From an uncultured Aquimarina sp. (GTDB lineage: Bacteria > Bacteroidota > Bacteroidia > Flavobacteriales > Flavobacteriaceae): 64,000 nt of DNA. Shown piece by piece: positions 1-10,100 of this stretch (positions within the stretch are counted from its first letter, which is position 1; each line of letters begins with the position of its first letter). The notes beneath the pieces are model-generated. The model did not search any database. It was not told the origin of the DNA and saw only the letters and a program-made list of their open reading frames with translations. The stretch is taken from contig NZ_CANLYD010000023.1 of assembly GCF_947495315.1 (NCBI RefSeq), positions 43,414 through 107,413 on the forward strand. The letters run 5' to 3'. Both the position numbers and the translations under genes were made by a program.

Positions 1-1549
1 TTAAAGAAATATTGTATTCTGCAACTTGAAAAAAGATTTTTGATATACTCGGGTGTTGATTTATAATTTCTTCTGTAATATCGATTTCTTGTTCTAATAG
101 TTCGAATAAACTTGTTCCTTTATAAGTATCGATATATGTTATAAACGAATCGGTTATCAACGGGTCCTCTTCATACTCATCCTTTAAATCTAAAGATTTA
201 TCTATGTCGTGGGGGTTTAGATATAATACGTTGAATAACTGATAGATAGAATAGCTTCCAACAGTAAATGCCATTACATCATTTCCATTGTGAATTTGAT
301 AAGCTTTTTTATAGTAATCACTTTCTAAAAATTTCTTTAAATCTGTTCTTAGCTCATTAATAAGGGCTCTGTGCTCTTTTCTTTCTTCAACTCCTAAAGC
401 ACTTACTAGTTTATTTTTATCAATACCAACCTGATCATTTATAACCTCATATGTCTCTTGAGGCATTGGAGTTGCTCCTGCTGCAATTCCAGCTGAAATT
501 TGCTCCCAAAATGTGGGGTTCAAATCTCCTCCATCATATCTACCAACATTATCAGAATCGTTATAAACCATCTGATACGAAGAAAGAGCCAACATAAACA
601 TTGCTTCCTGATCTTCTCTTCCCCGCGCATACTCATTAGAATCGGTTTGCATCGCTTGATATACAGTTTCAGGACTTATAGCATATTTCATACCTTCCAA
701 ATTTGCCCGAAGTTGAATAACTTCTGTATTAGTAGCAAAAGCTACATCTATAGCACACCCAATAGGATCAGGCAACACGATGAACATGTCTCTTTTAATA
801 TCTGGTTTTACTTTATTTTCATAAACATTAATTTGGTTTAGTATGTTATCACACCAGGTATCTGATGCTTTTTGATCTTCTCTAAATGTAGCTCTTACCT
901 GACTTTGCTGTAATACATGCTCTTGACCGAAACCATCTGGAAAACCTGCACAGTTTACTCTTACAAGACCTTTCTTTTTTCTTTCATCGGGTCCAGCATC
1001 TAACATTTTTCTATGATACTTTCCTGTCCATTGTACCTGAGAATATCCAACCCAGAGGATTTGATCTTTTACAAATTCTTTTTTTGTTTCAAACTCACCG
1101 GAAGAAATACGGTTATCTTCTAAATTTCCATTATTTGTTCTCTGCCCTGCTTCGTAAACAGGTTCATAAATAGTCTGTGCCCTACCATCAACGTGTAGTT
1201 CATATTCATAAAATAAATCTTTATCTTCTTCATCAAATAAATATAAATACCCTGAGTTTAATGCTGTTCTACCCACATCAAAATGCTCTAATGAAGGAGG
1301 TGCAACTTCTAAAGTAGGAAGCACTAGTGATTCTTCTTGATCTTCTTTAGAATCTGGAGATATTAAATGCTCATCTTTATTATGTTTTGCAAACAATCCA
1401 TAACGTAAAAAATAAAGCCTAATCTTATCGTTAAACTCTATATGAAACTCTTCGGCCTCATTGGTCACTAGCGTAGTTTGATTTACTCCTGCCAACGTAT
1501 CTTCCGTTTCTGATGTTTGAGTTTGTGTATTTTGTTGATGCCCGCTCAT
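1..1549 (-). CDS. VasX-like T6SS toxin, N-terminal part (truncated by window edge)
   Basis: The reading frame is open from an ATG at 1549 down to base 1, giving 516 residues with no stop, so the C-terminus lies outside the window. No signal peptide is visible. Residues about 60-190 (GYLYLFDEEDK, then WVGYSQVQWTGKY) resemble the N-terminal region of VasX/BTH_I2691-type type VI secretion toxins, in which a chaperone-bound N-terminal domain precedes a membrane-active C-terminus. The gene is last in a minus-strand cluster with vgrG and a PAAR-like protein, which fits a cargo effector. The VasX assignment comes from motif memory only; the toxic domain itself cannot be seen. Confidence 0.55.
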   Translation of the reverse strand, partial: MSGHQQNTQTQTSETEDTLAGVNQTTLVTNEAEEFHIEFNDKIRLYFLRYGLFAKHNKDEHLISPDSKEDQEESLVLPTLEVAPPSLEHFDVGRTALNSGYLYLFDEEDKDLFYEYELHVDGRAQTIYEPVYEAGQRTNNGNLEDNRISSGEFETKKEFVKDQILWVGYSQVQWTGKYHRKMLDAGPDERKKKGLVRVNCAGFPDGFGQEHVLQQSQVRATFREDQKASDTWCDNILNQINVYENKVKPDIKRDMFIVLPDPIGCAIDVAFATNTEVIQLRANLEGMKYAISPETVYQAMQTDSNEYARGREDQEAMFMLALSSYQMVYNDSDNVGRYDGGDLNPTFWEQISAGIAAGATPMPQETYEVINDQVGIDKNKLVSALGVEERKEHRALINELRTDLKKFLESDYYKKAYQIHNGNDVMAFTVGSYSIYQLFNVLYLNPHDIDKSLDLKDEYEEDPLITDSFITYIDTYKGTSLFELLEQEIDITEEIINQHPSISKIFFQVAEYNISL

Positions 1550-1577
1550 ATATTTAATATTATCGAGTTAGACTATT

Positions 1578-2255
1578 TTATTTATTGTAACTTAAAATGA
1601 CCTGATTCCCTTTCACCTTCTGCTTTGACTTATTATCAAAAAGAAATATATCTTCCTTAAATTTTACTAGTAGTTTTTTCTTCTCTTCTTCTAGAATTAT
1701 GAAAGGAATAATACTTTCGTATTCTTCATATGAATTTAGAGCAACATAATCGAGAAAATCTATTTCTGTAAAGGTTTTTCCATTATACCAATACAAATAA
1801 GTTCCCCAACTTTCCTCTGCACCTATTTCTCCTAATACAATAAAATGATTTGTATTATTTGCTTTATAAACTGATAATTGTAACCTCCAACTATCCTGCT
1901 GACCTTTAGATGTATACATTACGTTATCGTTATCGTTAATTACGAACAGATGAATACCTTCCTTTGGTCTTTCTTTAAGCAATCCCGTAATAAGCTGGAT
2001 ATTGTATATTGAAATTATATTTTCTACTTCTATACTATCATTACCTTTGGAATTGGATATACTTCTTGGTTGTATTAACTCATACTTTATTGGGTATTCT
2101 TTTTCCTGCGTTTGTTCTTTTTTTATAGTTAATTCATTATTCTCAATATTACTTGATGCTACATACGTGTCGTTTTGTAATTGAGGCTTATAATTTTTAC
2201 CACAAGCACAAATAGCAAGAAAACTTAAAATTATATAGTAATGTATTGATCTCAT
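1578..2255 (-). CDS. lipoprotein, possible effector-immunity partner
   Basis: The 225-residue protein starts with a lipoprotein signal peptide; the lipobox LAICAC puts the lipidated Cys near residue 18, so it should be anchored in an envelope membrane and face the periplasm. The rest is polar with no domain I recognise. Its ATG overlaps the stop of the upstream PAAR-peptidase gene by one base (TAATG), which implies translational coupling. A periplasmic lipoprotein coupled to a peptidoglycan-cutting effector is the usual arrangement for an immunity protein, but that role is inferred from position only. Confidence 0.7.
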   Translation of the reverse strand: MRSIHYYIILSFLAICACGKNYKPQLQNDTYVASSNIENNELTIKKEQTQEKEYPIKYELIQPRSISNSKGNDSIEVENIISIYNIQLITGLLKERPKEGIHLFVINDNDNVMYTSKGQQDSWRLQLSVYKANNTNHFIVLGEIGAEESWGTYLYWYNGKTFTEIDFLDYVALNSYEEYESIIPFIILEEEKKKLLVKFKEDIFLFDNKSKQKVKGNQVILSYNK

Positions 2256-3253
2256 TATGCTCTATGCGCTTGTTGTGCTATTAATTGCTGATGCGTTTGA
2301 TTTGCATCGTTTTCTAACTTTAAATTCACAAAGAATGCAGGATTGATTTTATTTGCTAATCCTCTAGATCTGGCAACGTTAGCAATTTCAAAATGTAAAT
2401 GAGGAGCTCTTGTTCCGCTCGCATTTCCAGATACCCCAGATTTTCCGATCACGTCACCTGATTTCACCTCATCACCTACATTTACTGAAGCTTCTTCCAC
2501 ATGCGCATAACGTAAGAAAATCTTTCCATCATAATTAAAAGCATTTCCCTTTTCGATTTCATCAGGACCATATTGTAACGAGTATCCGTTCTTAGCGTTT
2601 TTAAGGTCATCTACATTTGTAATTTTTAACACAATTACTTTCCCAAAACCTGGTCCAGTATAAATTTGATCAATAACTCCGTCTAAACAAGCATAAAGTG
2701 TCGTCCCCGTTTCTGCAAAAATATCCAGTCCTGTATGATTTCGAACGCTACCATCTCGATTTCTTCTTACACTACCAAAGGTGCTTCCTTTTGGTTTATA
2801 ATTTCCAGAAAAAGTATATAATGTTATCTCTGAATTTTCTATAGGATCGGTCCATACACTATTAACAACTTCTTCTTCTTGTTCTTGTTCTTCGGTATCC
2901 GGTAAATCCGTAGGGACATCTATTTGTGCTGTATTTGCTATCGAAATAGGAACTCCTCCTGTTGCACATTTAATAGTAGACGCGGCAAGTAATGCTAATC
3001 TTCCGTCTACCGCCACTCCATCTGCAGTTCGTTTCCACTTTGTCGGTGAAATTACACTAGCACAAGGAGGAGGGCTTTTCCTCCATTTTTTACAAACGCC
3101 TCCAAAAACAAGGTTTGTTTTACTTTTATCCGCATCCGTTGCCCATTGCGTATCTTGTAATTTCACTTGTGAATGAGAAACCATTAATTTACCACTACCA
3201 GAACATAATGGACATTTTAGCGTAGCTCCATTTTTAACAAATTCACCAGCCAT
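2255..3253 (-). CDS. PAAR-like (DUF4280) protein fused to M23 peptidase, probable T6SS effector
   Basis: This is a two-domain protein of 332 residues. Residues 1-110 have the cysteine-bearing DUF4280 PAAR-like layout (CPLCSGSGK, then CKKW, PPCA and IKCATGG), a domain proposed to cap the VgrG spike. After a Glu-rich linker near 120-130, residues about 165-310 form an M23/LytM metallopeptidase: HTGLD supplies the first zinc ligands, YAHV and HLHFE the rest. Such enzymes cut peptidoglycan cross-links. There is no signal peptide, as expected for T6SS cargo. It lies 3 bases after the 264-aa gene and is coupled to the lipoprotein gene. The effector role is inferred from the fusion and neighbours. 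Confidence 0.85.
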   Translation of the reverse strand: MAGEFVKNGATLKCPLCSGSGKLMVSHSQVKLQDTQWATDADKSKTNLVFGGVCKKWRKSPPPCASVISPTKWKRTADGVAVDGRLALLAASTIKCATGGVPISIANTAQIDVPTDLPDTEEQEQEEEVVNSVWTDPIENSEITLYTFSGNYKPKGSTFGSVRRNRDGSVRNHTGLDIFAETGTTLYACLDGVIDQIYTGPGFGKVIVLKITNVDDLKNAKNGYSLQYGPDEIEKGNAFNYDGKIFLRYAHVEEASVNVGDEVKSGDVIGKSGVSGNASGTRAPHLHFEIANVARSRGLANKINPAFFVNLKLENDANQTHQQLIAQQAHRA

Positions 3254-3256
3254 ATC

Positions 3257-4051
3257 TTATAATTGTTTTAAAGTATAAATACTTTGGTATTCTTGTCTTC
3301 CATATTTTTCAACAATAGAAATAACCGCATTTTGCAACCAAAAATCAGTTGGCCTTTTAAAACTATAAAGCCCATCAATAGTTAAATATTCTTCATTTTC
3401 AGGATGATTTGCCTTAACTTTTAGTGCTATCTCTCCTACATTTCTAGAGGATTGTAATGAAATTTCTTCTGTAGCAATAATTTTTCCATATCTAGTATTC
3501 AGCTCTTGGGATATTGATGTTATCTTATCAGTAATATATTCACTATATAGTGGTTTTAATAGTCCACCGAAATTTTGATATAATGAAATCTCATCAATCA
3601 ATTTCCGTTCTGAACTCAAAATTTCATCCATATTTAAAATCAACTCCTCAACTTGGTTTCCTTTATATCTATGCTGGACATATTTTTTTATGTTATTCCA
3701 TACCTCTTGTAATTCCAACATATTATCTATCGCCATAACTTTTCCGATATAAGAAACTCTTAATACCAGGTTATTGTATATAGAAGCTATTTTCTTTAAA
3801 ATATCCTTCATCGCATAAGATCCATCAGAAAACCGGAAATAAGTATTTCGTACATTAATACTTATAAGACGAATATATGGTTGATTTTCATCCGATTGTA
3901 TTTTTACTGAAATTTCCCTCTTCAGAGAACCCAAAATATTTCTTGAATAATTAATTGGAAAAGAACTTTCAATAGCATAGTCATATTTTCCTTGTTTAGG
4001 CAAGGCTATATGAGCTTCCTCTGAAATAAAAGTATATTTAGTCTGTATCAT
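3257..4051 (-). CDS. unknown protein of the VgrG cluster
   Basis: I do not recognise this 264-residue protein. It has no signal peptide or membrane segment and is mixed alpha/beta by composition, with a helical central part (about residues 80-190) rich in Leu, Ile and Glu. It lies between vgrG (36 bases upstream) and the PAAR-M23 gene (3 bases downstream) on the same strand. An effector-loading adaptor or chaperone would fit that position, but no motif shows it. Confidence 0.75.
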   Translation of the reverse strand: MIQTKYTFISEEAHIALPKQGKYDYAIESSFPINYSRNILGSLKREISVKIQSDENQPYIRLISINVRNTYFRFSDGSYAMKDILKKIASIYNNLVLRVSYIGKVMAIDNMLELQEVWNNIKKYVQHRYKGNQVEELILNMDEILSSERKLIDEISLYQNFGGLLKPLYSEYITDKITSISQELNTRYGKIIATEEISLQSSRNVGEIALKVKANHPENEEYLTIDGLYSFKRPTDFWLQNAVISIVEKYGRQEYQSIYTLKQL

Positions 4052-4087
4052 ATGATTTGTGTTCTTGGTATTACTAAAAATATTTTA

Positions 4088-5878
4088 TTATCCTTTACTA
4101 ATTTTCACATTTCCTCCTCCTTGAAACGAAGCTGTGGCACCGCAGGCAATTTTCATATTTTGTTTACTTTGAATTTCTGCATTTCCACTATTCTGAACTA
4201 ATTCACCTCCTACTGATGTAGTCATATTATCTTCTACCGTATTTGTATGGCTTCGAGATGAGTTTTCGTAACTCATTGCTGTTTTTATTTTGGTATTTTG
4301 ACCTACATTGAATGTAGCATCTTCTTCTACATTCATTTCAAAATTTTTAGCATTCAATGTCATTTTCTCTAAAGCTGTAATCGTTATGTTGTTATTAGCA
4401 GTATCAATATGAATAGTATTAGCATTTTGATCTATGATGGTAATAAACTCTTTTCCTTCGGTATCGTTAAACTCAATCATATGTCCACTTCGGGTTCTGA
4501 TTGCTTTAATATCATTATTATTGGTTTTCCATCCGGCAGATTTTGCATTTCCATTATAGAGTGTGCCTAAAACATAAGGTCTCTCTGCGTTACCTCCTTC
4601 AAAACCAACCAATACCTCCTCGCCTATTTCTGGAATAAAGTGAAAACCCTTTTCTCCTCCAGAATGAGGTGTCATTAATCGAAGCCAAGGCGTATATTCT
4701 CCTAGTGGCTTCTGCCAGTGAAACTGTACTTTTATCCGACTAATTCCATCGGGATCAACATTATCAGTAACTGTTGCCACTTGTGTATCACTTTTAGGAT
4801 GAATAAAAATATTTGTATGAGGATATACATCGTCATCTACAGAAACACCTTCAAAATGATTTACATACTTACCATTTTCTGTAGCTGTGTGAGTTACTTT
4901 AATAATTCTATATGTGTTTTGGTCACTATTTTGTTGCTTTATTTTTACAATTTTCCCTAAACTTACTCCTGGATTATCACTTTTACCTGTAACAACTACC
5001 TGTTTAATTTCTTCGGCTTTTTTCTGCTCTTTTACCAGGTTATTGAGTCTCTGCTTCGTTTGTGTATCATTATACGTATTTAGAAAAACCTGAGACTTAT
5101 GAGGAAACATATCCTTACTTTTATTAGAAGCATATCCGTTATGTCCGTTTATCGAAGTACTAATTTCTGTAGTAGCAACCTCATGTTTTTCATTATTTAA
5201 ATAATCATTAGTAAAAAAGGAATAACTATTGGATCTAGGGTGTAAACTTCTGGAGAATTCTTGTAAATCAAAACCATACGTTAATGTGGTCTCTTCAGCA
5301 TCTAAAGGTTTTCCAAACACTAAATTTTCTCCATCATAATAAAACCATTCTCCGTATTGAGCAGATAATCTACTTGCAAACTCAAAACTGCTTTCTCCAT
5401 TTTGAACACAGTAATGCAAAGCATCATTTGATCTTGTAGATACTGTGGTATTTAACTTTGAACGATCATATTTTTGAAAAACACTGGTTAGAATTGATTC
5501 TAAATTCTCATCACTAAAAGACGCATAGTGTGGCCCATCATCTGTTAGTATTGAATTACTCTTAGCTTTAATCAAAATAGAATCTCCCATGGATTGATGA
5601 AAACCATTAGTCACTTTTACTTCTGCGACTACGCCATTAAATTTTAGTTCTTTATAGATATCTAAAGAATCTAAGGATGAGACAGAAAGAATAATAGTTT
5701 GCCCCAAAAAGTCGTTGCTTTCATCCTCGTTTAGATCGGATTTTTTTTCTAACACGTCTCTACGACATAATATTTCGAGCGTGTGATGATCATCAATTTC
5801 TTGCTTAAGTGTAAGTTCCTTAAATGCCTTTATAGAAACTCCGCCAATAAACAATTGAATATTAGATTGAAGTGCCAT
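4088..5878 (-). CDS. vgrG: VgrG, type VI secretion spike protein
   Basis: The 596-residue protein has the VgrG layout. An N-terminal gp27-like part spans about residues 1-370. The gp5-like OB domain follows, with the typical RIKVQFHW and GFHFIPEIGEEVLVGF strings (about 385-450) and RPYVLGTLYNG. The C-terminus is a repetitive beta needle (MTLNAKNFEMNVEE) ending in Gly-rich repeats. VgrG trimers tip the contractile tube and receive a PAAR cap and effectors, consistent with the PAAR-like effector gene downstream. No structural T6SS genes are in the window, so this may be an orphan vgrG island or the edge of a larger locus. Confidence 0.92.
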   Translation of the reverse strand: MALQSNIQLFIGGVSIKAFKELTLKQEIDDHHTLEILCRRDVLEKKSDLNEDESNDFLGQTIILSVSSLDSLDIYKELKFNGVVAEVKVTNGFHQSMGDSILIKAKSNSILTDDGPHYASFSDENLESILTSVFQKYDRSKLNTTVSTRSNDALHYCVQNGESSFEFASRLSAQYGEWFYYDGENLVFGKPLDAEETTLTYGFDLQEFSRSLHPRSNSYSFFTNDYLNNEKHEVATTEISTSINGHNGYASNKSKDMFPHKSQVFLNTYNDTQTKQRLNNLVKEQKKAEEIKQVVVTGKSDNPGVSLGKIVKIKQQNSDQNTYRIIKVTHTATENGKYVNHFEGVSVDDDVYPHTNIFIHPKSDTQVATVTDNVDPDGISRIKVQFHWQKPLGEYTPWLRLMTPHSGGEKGFHFIPEIGEEVLVGFEGGNAERPYVLGTLYNGNAKSAGWKTNNNDIKAIRTRSGHMIEFNDTEGKEFITIIDQNANTIHIDTANNNITITALEKMTLNAKNFEMNVEEDATFNVGQNTKIKTAMSYENSSRSHTNTVEDNMTTSVGGELVQNSGNAEIQSKQNMKIACGATASFQGGGNVKISKG

Positions 5879-6655
5879 TGTTGAGTTTTAAAATTAATTT
5901 GTGTACCCCAATTACAAAAACAAACTGCTATTCCTTCACTAAAATATTTTATGACAATAAAATTAGTACTTAGAATAAACAATAATTCTGTATTGGTTAT
6001 TTCAAATTTAGAAAACTAATGGAGGCAAATCAACCAGATATTCAGTGGAAACACACCCCTGAAAACCACTACAAATAGCAATGGCTGGCTACTAAAGAAA
6101 TTAAGGGTTACCCATAAAATACTCAAATTAGCTTGAAAGAAATTAGATGAGAATTATCTTGATTCAACTTTAATGGAAAGAAAAAACTGGATATAAAATA
6201 GAATTTATATCCAGTCATTAAAAGTACTTTGTAAACATTTTGTTTGGGGTTTAGGTTTATGAAAGTCTATCTATGAATTGCGTGGCTACTAGCCGCTGGT
6301 AATTCTTGTAAAAACTTTCTTAAAACACTCCAATTGATTTTAAATGAAATAAAATTTGTCATGATTTCCTTTTTTAAATTAATAAACATTTTTTAACCGA
6401 TACTTATAATTGCCCGATCAGTTGCTAAGTAATTTTCAAAACGCGTGCCAAACTTTTATAAATCAAAACCAAAAAACCATAACAGATTGTTACAAAATAA
6501 GTTAAGTGTTAAAAAAAATATTTTAAAATTATCTTATAACATCCATTAAGATTCTTTTATATGATGTTTTAATGAAAAAACAACTTATTATTTTATTGGT
6601 GACTCAATTAAAATCAATAAGTGATATTTGGATTGCAATTGGAAGTGTAACTCTT
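5879..6655. other. 777-bp intergenic region, no gene seen
   Basis: Very AT-rich. Only short reading frames occur on either strand; a 53-codon plus-strand frame near 6571 runs into the opposing methyltransferase gene and has no coding character. I see no RNA gene, strong terminator or repeat. Confidence 0.6.
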
Positions 6656-7102
6656 TCAAAAAACCTTTGGGAAAAATCGTCCTACTTTTTTCTTGTATTT
6701 TTTATATTCTGTGTATTTTTTGGAGAGTAATTCTTCTTCATAAGAGCTTTTGAAATAAAATAAGATGAGCAATCCTATAGCAATTATTATTTTATAGCCA
6801 GAACAGCTATATAAGGCATAAAAGAAACCACTTATCAATATTCCAGAATAAATAGGATGTCTGGAAAATCTATAGAATCCATTTTGTATTAATACTCCAT
6901 CGTCTATAGGAGCCGGAAAAGGAGATAATTGATTACGTAATTGTAATATTGAACCAAGAATTATAATTCCTCCGGTGACTGTTAGGACTAACAATAGATA
7001 ACTGATAGATGGAAAACAAAATATTCTTAAATTATATATTGGAAACATATACAATATAAACTGAATCAATACATAGGTAAATCCTTTTTTATCATTTTGC
7101 AT
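6656..7102 (-). CDS. isoprenylcysteine carboxyl methyltransferase/PEMT-family membrane methyltransferase
   Basis: The 148-residue integral membrane protein has about four hydrophobic segments. The C-terminal half shows the family signature: GFYRFSRHP followed by IYSG, then the terminal Glu/Lys-rich stretch EEELLSKKYTEYKKY. In this family the RHP box and the distal acidic region bind S-adenosylmethionine at the membrane surface. The substrate cannot be told from sequence; bacterial members are diverse. It stands alone, 74 bases beyond the end of the amylase gene. Confidence 0.8.
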   Translation of the reverse strand: MQNDKKGFTYVLIQFILYMFPIYNLRIFCFPSISYLLLVLTVTGGIIILGSILQLRNQLSPFPAPIDDGVLIQNGFYRFSRHPIYSGILISGFFYALYSCSGYKIIIAIGLLILFYFKSSYEEELLSKKYTEYKKYKKKVGRFFPKVF

Positions 7103-7117
7103 AGCCTAAAAATAAAA

Positions 7118-7157
7118 AAAACCTGCCAAGGATAATCACTTCCTCAACAGGTTTTTA
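7118..7157 (-). terminator. terminator after the amylase gene
   Basis: Read on the minus strand, AACCTG and CAGGTT pair around an inner GAGGA/TCCT match and are followed by a run of eight T. It lies 20 bases past the amylase stop. Confidence 0.7.
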
Positions 7158-7176
7158 CTTCAGCAAAATAATCGTT

Positions 7177-10100
7177 TTACTTAACCATTTTCATCACCCT
7201 CACATTTTTATCAGAAACTATCTTTAGAAGATAAATTCCTTTTGGAAGGTTGGCTGTATTCATGGTTACTGTATTTGTTCTGGTGTCTTTAACAAGCGTT
7301 GTATTTGTTCTCTTACCCGCTAGATCAAACATTTCTATTCTTACATGGTTATCTTTCATATTTCCTGTAAAAGATAGTGTCAATGATTGATTAAAAGGAT
7401 TGGGCCAGGCTCTAGCCACTTGCAATGCATCGCTTACAGGAGCTTTGTCAGAAAAAGAACCTTTTATATCATTTATAGATGGGCAATCACTTGGGCAATT
7501 ATCAAACCATTGGTTATCATACCAGCCATCTGTGCTTCTAAATAAATCATCCGTCTGTGCACCTCCATTATCAGTAAAAACAATTCCTACTTCTACAGAT
7601 TCATCAACTAGATAAGTATACCAAGGTGATCCATTAATAGTATTCATGGCTACACCAGGCCAAGCTGGAGCACCAGGAATCGCTGCGTTTGCATTTTTAT
7701 CGTATATATAAATAAATGCCGTATTCCAGGAAGAAGGTTTCTTAAAATATACATCAAAAGAAGTATCTGGAATTATTCCTGGGCATTCACCAGGACAGGT
7801 ATCCGTCCAACCATTGTTATACCATCCATCTATTGTTCTAAACAAATCATCAGTCTGTGCTCCACCATTATCGTTAAAAACAATTCCCACTTCGACTGAT
7901 TCATCTATGTCATATGTAAACCAAGGAGAAGTACTTAATTGTGACATTTGAACTCCTGGCCAAGCAGGAAATCCTGGAATTGCTGCATTTGCATTTTTAT
8001 CATACAAATATACATACGCTGTATTCCAGCTATCTGGTTTTCTGAAGTTAACTGTATATCCTAATGTATCTTCAATCGTATATACTCTGTTAATTACATC
8101 AGAACTTCCTGCACTATTTATAGCAACTGCATTTAATTCTGTATTTCCGGTAGAAAATATTGTAAATGCACCGGCGTATAATGTACTTGTTGCATCTGGA
8201 GCAGAACCATCTAAAGTATAATATATAACTCCAGAGTTGGTAGCGCTCATGCTTACTTCTACACTTCCATTAAACGTTCCTGAATCTGGTGAAACTGTCA
8301 ATACTGGAGGTCCTGGATCAGTAGGGCAATCGCTTGGACAACTATCAAACCATTGACCATCATACCAACCTTCTGTTATTCTTGTTAAATCGTCTGTTTG
8401 GTCTCCTCCATTATCATTAAATACAATACCAACTTGTACATTTTGATCAATAGTATAAGTAAACCAAGGAGTTCCTTCTATCTCATCCATTGTTGCTCCT
8501 GGCCAAGCTGGAAATCCGTCTAATGCTTCTCCAGTATTTTGATTAAATAAATAAATAGTAGCTGATGACCAAGTAGCTGGTTTTTTGAAATACACCTCAA
8601 ATGGAGACCCATCACCGATTATATAGTCTGCAGGTACTATATTAGACTCGTTACCTTCAGAATCAAAAGCTATTGCTTTTATAGATGTTGTAGTGTTTAT
8701 ATCAAATGGAGTTGTATATTGAGTACTGGAAACTGAAGGATCCGAACCATCTGTGGTATAAAAAATATCTACCGTAGCTCCTTCTGTTGTTGTAGATGCA
8801 TCCATTTCTACAGTTACAACATCTGTATAAAACCCTGAAGCCGGATTTATCGATAATGTTACAGAATCTGAAAGATCAAAAGGTTCACCTACTAGGACAA
8901 TTCCGAAAGTAGTTCCAAAAGTTACTGTTCCTCCGGATACTGTTGCTGTAGTATCAGAAAAGTAATCTTTAAGTACAGTTCCTTCAGGCCACATTCCGAA
9001 AACGTTTAGTGCTCCAGCAAAATCATTATCCTGTCCCTGGAACACCAATGCTTTATCAGTTTCTCCATTACGATTATACTCACGTTTAAAAATGTATGGA
9101 GCATCGCTTAGTTTTTGATGCGAACCAGCACCAATAGAAACATGCTCTCTTCTAAATGTTCCTAATTTTCTCCAATGAAGCAGCATAGCATCATTCATGT
9201 TATCCCAGTTCATAAACCCCCGATACCCGGCATCTAAATAGGTTTGAGCATCAAAAAATTCTCTCCCAGATTCATCCCCGTAATAAATTTGGGCTCCTCC
9301 CGGAGATAGTAATAATTTTACCGCTCCTTCAAACATATTTCCTCTATAATACTCACTAAAATCGTGAGATCTCAAGTAACTGATCATGTTATACTCACCC
9401 GGAGTATTGAATCCCCCGTCCTGATTAAGCTTTTCCGCAAAAGAACTAAAAATTGCTTCTTGTCCCATAGAATCATAAGCTTCTATTGGTGATCTAAAAT
9501 TGATCATGCTATTGAATTTACTCACGGTAAAATCTTCAGGAAGTGGATCATTCGCGTTATTTTTAATATTCAGAGAAGAATCCTCTCCTGTCATATAAAA
9601 ATCAAGATCATCTGGTTTTTTGGTAGGATTATTTTGTTTCCATTCTCTTAGCGCTAGAACCGCTTCTTCTTTCAGTTCTTTCCAAACATCAGCTCTCACA
9701 TGGCGCTCTGTATCTACACGGAAACCGTCAATACCATATTCTCTAACCCAATCAGTCAACCATTTGATTAGATAATATCTAGGCGTTCTTGGCTTGCCTG
9801 TTCTGGCAAAATAAGAATCCAATTCATCCAATTCTTGTTGCTTTCTTCCTTCAGTTTCCCATTTATCCAATAACCATTGTGGTAAATTTACAGAGTTAAA
9901 AGACTCCGTTCTTACGTCAGGCAAACCATAAAGAGATTGTGTATAATCATCACAAGGTAGTTCTCCGTTATTAGGTTCTCCTTCTTCCTGGCATTGTAAT
10001 CGTACCCAATCCAAAGGGTAATCTTGATCAACAGGTATTCTTTGACCATTTACATCCTTATAAGTAACATAACCTGAATGGTTCATTACGATATCCAACA

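Noticed and set aside
500..841. 113-codon plus-strand ORF at the window start
   Set aside because: It is antisense to the VasX-like frame, which is open for 516 codons and has clear protein character.
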